Shown one piece after another: positions 5,139 to 5,511 of a DNA stretch of 5,511 bases. The notes below the pieces were generated by a model. The model was not told the origin of the DNA. It was given only the letters and a program-made list of their open reading frames with translations, and did not search any database. The stretch is from positions 1 to 5,511 of the forward strand of contig NZ_JBLKSS010000216.1 of assembly GCF_047607725.1 (NCBI RefSeq), read 5' to 3'. The first letter of the stretch is position 1; each line of letters begins with the position of its first letter. This DNA comes from JBLKSS01 sp047607725. Its GTDB lineage: Bacteria > Pseudomonadota > Gammaproteobacteria > Enterobacterales > Enterobacteriaceae. Position numbers and translations under genes: made by a program.

Positions 5139-5511
5139 GTAAGCGTACGCCCAGCGCCGTATTGACAGTTATTCAGCAGGGATGGTGAGGTTCCACGGCC
5201 GGAGCTCTTTGATTTTGTTGATGGGATAATCCGCGATAATCGCCAGCACATGGCGCAGATACGCTTCCGGCTCCACGCCGTTCAGTTTGCAACTGCTGAT
5301 CAGCGTATACATCAGCGCCGCCCGGTCGCCGCCGCTATCCGAACCGAAGAACAGATAGTTCTTGCGACCCAGGCTTATTATCCGCAGCGCGTTTTCAGCG
5401 ATATTATTGTCGATCTCCGCCCAGCCATCGCCGGCGTAGTAGCACAACGCCCGCCAGTGGTTCATCAGGTAGTTGAACGCCTTTGCCGTATCGGCCTGGC
5501 GCGACAGCGTG
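5139..5511. mobile_element. IS66-family insertion sequence, end plus tnpC 3' part
   Basis: The terminal sequence GTAAGCGTACGCCCAGC starts at 5139, 30 bp beyond the tnpC stop, with the GTAA start characteristic of IS66-family ends. The element extends off the right edge, so the other end, the 8 bp target duplication, and tnpA/tnpB are not visible. Its first seven bases (GTAAGCG) equal those of the MITE-like repeats; after that the two diverge. Confidence 0.7.
5169..5511 (-). CDS. tnpC: IS66 family transposase TnpC, C-terminal part (window edge)
   Basis: This is the last ~113 residues of the DDE transposase of an IS66-type element, open at the right edge. It shows the conserved block LSRQADTAKAFNYLMNHW, then GDGWAEIDNNIAENALR, where the Glu after IDNN lies in the region of the third catalytic acid. 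SLGRKNYLFFGSDSGGDRAA follows, then the C-terminal segment SCKLNGVEPEAYLRHVL and INKIKELRPWN, ending TAA at 5171-5169. The usual family residue after AE is Arg (AERALR); here it is Asn, a small departure. There is no frameshift or stop in the visible part. The stop lies about 30 bp inside the element end, normal for the family. It inserts DNA by cut or copy transposition together with TnpA and TnpB, which would be encoded to the right. Confidence 0.9.
   Translation of the reverse strand, partial: TLSRQADTAKAFNYLMNHWRALCYYAGDGWAEIDNNIAENALRIISLGRKNYLFFGSDSGGDRAALMYTLISSCKLNGVEPEAYLRHVLAIIADYPINKIKELRPWNLTIPAE

Noticed and set aside
1..5511. CRISPR array, tRNA or rRNA
   Set aside because: No regularly spaced repeats, tRNA-like cloverleaf or rRNA sequence was seen on reading both strands by eye.

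Overview
The window looks like a decaying, repeat-rich stretch of an enterobacterial genome. The evidence is a chaC gene very close in sequence to the Escherichia coli protein, an IS66-type transposase, and at least four genes that are broken in different ways (truncation, internal stop, frameshift, lost C-terminus). That level of gene decay together with insertion-sequence debris is typical of Sodalis-like insect symbionts. The organism is an inference; no species marker is present.

Positions 1-3199 form a cassette bounded by copies of one repeat family. A 138 bp repeat at 1-138 recurs inverted at 2862-2999 (two mismatches), and a 48-50 bp piece recurs at 3150-3199. The copies end at the same base and begin with GTAAGCG on the outward-reading strand, the start also seen at the end of the IS66-type element on the right. 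Positions 2862-3199 can be read as a complete 338 bp non-autonomous element (MITE-like) with 48 bp terminal inverted repeats. Copy 1 is then part of a second element running off the left edge.

Between the repeats (139-2861) lies a compact minus-strand gene cluster: a 5'-truncated RecD2-type helicase, a 30-codon ORF coupled to it by TAATG, a DUF2076 protein, a 28-codon ORF just after it, a FinO/ProQ-family RNA chaperone gene whose frame is broken at a run of nine A's, and a short ORF that runs into the repeat. A helicase gene followed by a finO-like gene recalls the end of conjugative transfer operons (traI-traX-finO in F), but no other transfer gene is visible, so mobile-element origin is inferred.

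To the right (3200-3665, plus strand) is the C-terminal remnant of an acyltransferase-3 family membrane protein, cut by the repeat and carrying an in-frame TGA. Then comes chaC (minus, 3986-4609), which has lost its last ~27 codons to a TAA. A gene-poor stretch (about 4610-5138) follows. The window ends in an IS66-family element (from 5139) with the C-terminus of its TnpC transposase (minus, 5169 to the right edge).

The most interesting points are the A9 tract in the finO-like gene (pseudogene, sequencing error, or expression by transcriptional slippage), the IS66-type MITE pair bounding the helicase-finO cassette, and the two tiny ORFs spaced into the operon with good ribosome-binding sites.
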